Source of the DNA: an uncultured Fretibacterium sp.
Lineage (GTDB): Bacteria > Synergistota > Synergistia > Synergistales > Aminobacteriaceae
DNA: 25,032 bases
Assembly: GCA_937892105.1 (NCBI GenBank)
Contig: CALAUZ010000256.1
Location: forward strand, 1 to 25,032
Reading direction: 5' to 3'
Positions 23,338 to 25,032 of the stretch are shown piece by piece; position 1 is the stretch's first letter; every line of letters starts with the position of its first letter. The translations under genes were made by a program, and so were the position numbers. The notes beneath the pieces were generated by a model that saw only the letters and a list, made by a program, of their open reading frames with translations, searched no databases and was not told the origin of the DNA.

Positions 23338-25032
23338 ATGATTAAACTTTATGACGAAGGCGTTTATCTCGTCAACGGAACACAAATAGTCCCTGAAAGC
23401 CAGTCAGCCGGGAAGTACGACAAAGCTGCTGCAAAGAAGGGCACAATAGCTTACGGAATCCTGAAGTCCCACAATACCGCTGAAAATATGGATCACCTGC
23501 GCATCAAGTTCGACGCAATGGCATCACATGACATTACGTTTGTCGGCATCATCCAGACAGCCAGAGCATCAGGCATGAAGAAGTTCCCGCTTCCTTACGC
23601 TATGACCAACTGCCACAACTCATTATGCGCAGTAGGCGGAACTATCAATGACGACGACCACTATTTCGGACTGAGTGCGGCCAAGAAATACGGCGGAATT
23701 TATGTTCCTCCGCATATCGCAGTCATTCACCAGTTCATGCGCGAGATGTTTGCAGGCTGCGGAAAAATGATTCTCGGCTCGGACTCGCATACCCGTTACG
23801 GTGCACTCGGCACTATGGCTATCGGTGAAGGCGGCGGTGAACTCGTCAAGCAGCTCCTAGAGGACACTTACGATGTCGCATATCCCGGAGTCGTCGCAAT
23901 TTATCTTACCGGCAAACCTGCTCCTTTCGTTGGCCCTCACGACATAGCTATAGCCATCGTCAAGGCAGTGTTCGAGAAAGGTTATGTTAAGAATAAGGTG
24001 ATGGAGTTCGTAGGACCCGGCGTTGCGTCAATGACTACTGACTACAGGAACGGCGTGGACGTAATGACTACTGAGACTACGTGCTTATCTTCAGTGTGGA
24101 GGACTGATGACGACACGAAAGCGTTCCTCACAGAGCACGGCAGAGCACAGGACTACAAAGAGCTTAACCCTGCGGACGTAGCTTACTATGACGGCTGCGT
24201 AGAGATCGACTTATCAGCTATCAAGCCCATGATCGCAATGCCATTCCACCCGTCAAACGCATACACGATTGATGAGCTTTACGCAAACCTTAAGGATATT
24301 CTTGCTGACACAGAGAAAAGAGCCGCAAAAGTCGCAGGAGGCAGAGCAACATTCACCCTCATGGACAAGATTACTCCGGACGGCAAGCTCATGGTTCAGC
24401 AGGGAGTAATCGGAGGCTGTGCAGGAGGAAATTACACCAACGTAGTAGAAGCAGCACATGCACTCAAGGGCAAGACCTGCGGAGTCGACGAGTTCTACCT
24501 GAGCGTTTACCCGTCATCACAGCCCGTATTCATCGACCTTGACCGTAAAGGACTCCTCGCTGACCTCATGGACGCAGGCGCAATTATCAGGACAGCATTC
24601 TGCGGCCCATGCTTCGGAGCTGGAGACACTCCCGCTAACAACGCTTTCTCTATCCGCCACACAACCCGTAACTTCCCGAACCGTGAAGGCTCAAAGCCCG
24701 GCAATGGCCAAATGGCAGCAGTGGCACTCATGGACGCACGCTCAATCGCAGCGACGGCAGCTAACGGCGGAAAACTCACCAGTGCGGAAGAGCTTGACTG
24801 CTGGGGTGATGTTCCTGCGTACCACTATGACGACAGAGCCTACAAATCCCGCGTCTACTGGGGCTTCGGCAAGGCAGACGAGAGCAAAGATATTCGCTTC
24901 GGCCCGAACATTAAGGACTGGCCGGAACAGGAAGCACTCGCTGAAAACATCCTCCTGCGCGTAGTGAGCAAGATTCTCGACGAGGTTACTACGACAGATG
25001 AGCTTATCCCGTCAGGCGAAACGTCCTCCTAC
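23338..25032 (+). CDS. aconitase-family hydratase (YbhJ-like), C-terminus beyond the window
   Basis: 565 codons are seen with no stop. The start has GAGGGGG 10 nt upstream. The aconitase [4Fe-4S] dehydratase fold is shown by [23 protein letters not shown] (catalytic SDSHT) and by three cysteines in the usual order: Cys361 ([12 protein letters not shown]) and Cys422/Cys425 in [10 protein letters not shown]. Cluster sequence [10 protein letters not shown] departs from the classic GSCTN of citrate-cycle aconitases, as expected for the YbhJ group of uncharacterised hydratases; the substrate is therefore not assigned. Full-length members are around 750 aa, so about three quarters are present. Probably a single transcription unit from the promoter at 23234-23242. 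Confidence 0.85.
   Translation, partial: MIKLYDEGVYLVNGTQIVPESQSAGKYDKAAAKKGTIAYGILKSHNTAENMDHLRIKFDAMASHDITFVGIIQTARASGMKKFPLPYAMTNCHNSLCAVGGTINDDDHYFGLSAAKKYGGIYVPPHIAVIHQFMREMFAGCGKMILGSDSHTRYGALGTMAIGEGGGELVKQLLEDTYDVAYPGVVAIYLTGKPAPFVGPHDIAIAIVKAVFEKGYVKNKVMEFVGPGVASMTTDYRNGVDVMTTETTCLSSVWRTDDDTKAFLTEHGRAQDYKELNPADVAYYDGCVEIDLSAIKPMIAMPFHPSNAYTIDELYANLKDILADTEKRAAKVAGGRATFTLMDKITPDGKLMVQQGVIGGCAGGNYTNVVEAAHALKGKTCGVDEFYLSVYPSSQPVFIDLDRKGLLADLMDAGAIIRTAFCGPCFGAGDTPANNAFSIRHTTRNFPNREGSKPGNGQMAAVALMDARSIAATAANGGKLTSAEELDCWGDVPAYHYDDRAYKSRVYWGFGKADESKDIRFGPNIKDWPEQEALAENILLRVVSKILDEVTTTDELIPSGETSSY

Overview
The right-hand two thirds of the window (about 10.1 to 25.0 kb) read like the chromosome of a flagellated, probably Gram-negative-type anaerobe. 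Housekeeping genes (greA, hemB, mfd, ddl), a BI-1 membrane protein, a secreted flavoprotein and an aconitase-family hydratase are tightly packed, with good Shine-Dalgarno sites. Protein style (flagellin, compact Mfd, FAD_oxidored protein, YbhJ-like hydratase) suggests Synergistota, perhaps a gut lineage. This is an impression from the proteins, not a database result.

The left third (1 to about 10.1 kb) is different: visibly more AT-rich, loosely packed and full of accessory or damaged genes. In order it holds: the 5' end of a TTG-started gene (minus strand); a divergent parB-like gene split by an in-frame TGA; a minus-strand cluster with a 77-aa protein, a DUF3990-like (ADP-ribosyltransferase-type) protein, a probable partner protein and a sugar nucleotidyltransferase/GmhB phosphatase fusion; a DExxH metallopeptidase-like protein; a TIR-domain protein; a DegT/DnrJ aminotransferase fragment; an XRE regulator broken at a T6 run; and an Rpn/PDDEXK_2 nuclease gene broken by an exact 22-bp tandem duplication. 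Diverged direct repeats (185-487 and 9021-9529) bracket most of this, followed by about 0.6 kb of decayed sequence with further short tandem duplications. The picture is an island that gains and loses genes by small duplications, indels and recombination.

From 10.1 kb the flagellin gene stands alone behind a sigma-28-like promoter. It converges on the minus-strand operon greA - UDP-sugar epimerase - hemB, in which both junctions are ATGA overlaps. Divergent from greA is a BI-1 family gene. The next gap (15278-15652) contains what I think is the best candidate for an undescribed system: a 38-aa basic/hydrophobic peptide gene on the minus strand with its own promoter and RBS. It is opposed by a plus-strand promoter and a strong intrinsic terminator that together would make a roughly 155-nt antisense RNA, the layout of a type I toxin-antitoxin locus.

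Then come an exported FAD-dependent oxidoreductase with an SLH-like tail, a minus-strand mfd plus P-loop kinase-like pair, a divergent 3-hydroxyisobutyrate-dehydrogenase-family gene coupled to ddl, and a hydratase that runs off the right edge.

Across the accessory part several proteins carry hydrophilic low-complexity insertions (Ser/Asn/Asp/Glu/Lys/Gln) in otherwise recognisable folds. I saw no rRNA or tRNA gene, CRISPR array or intact IS transposase.
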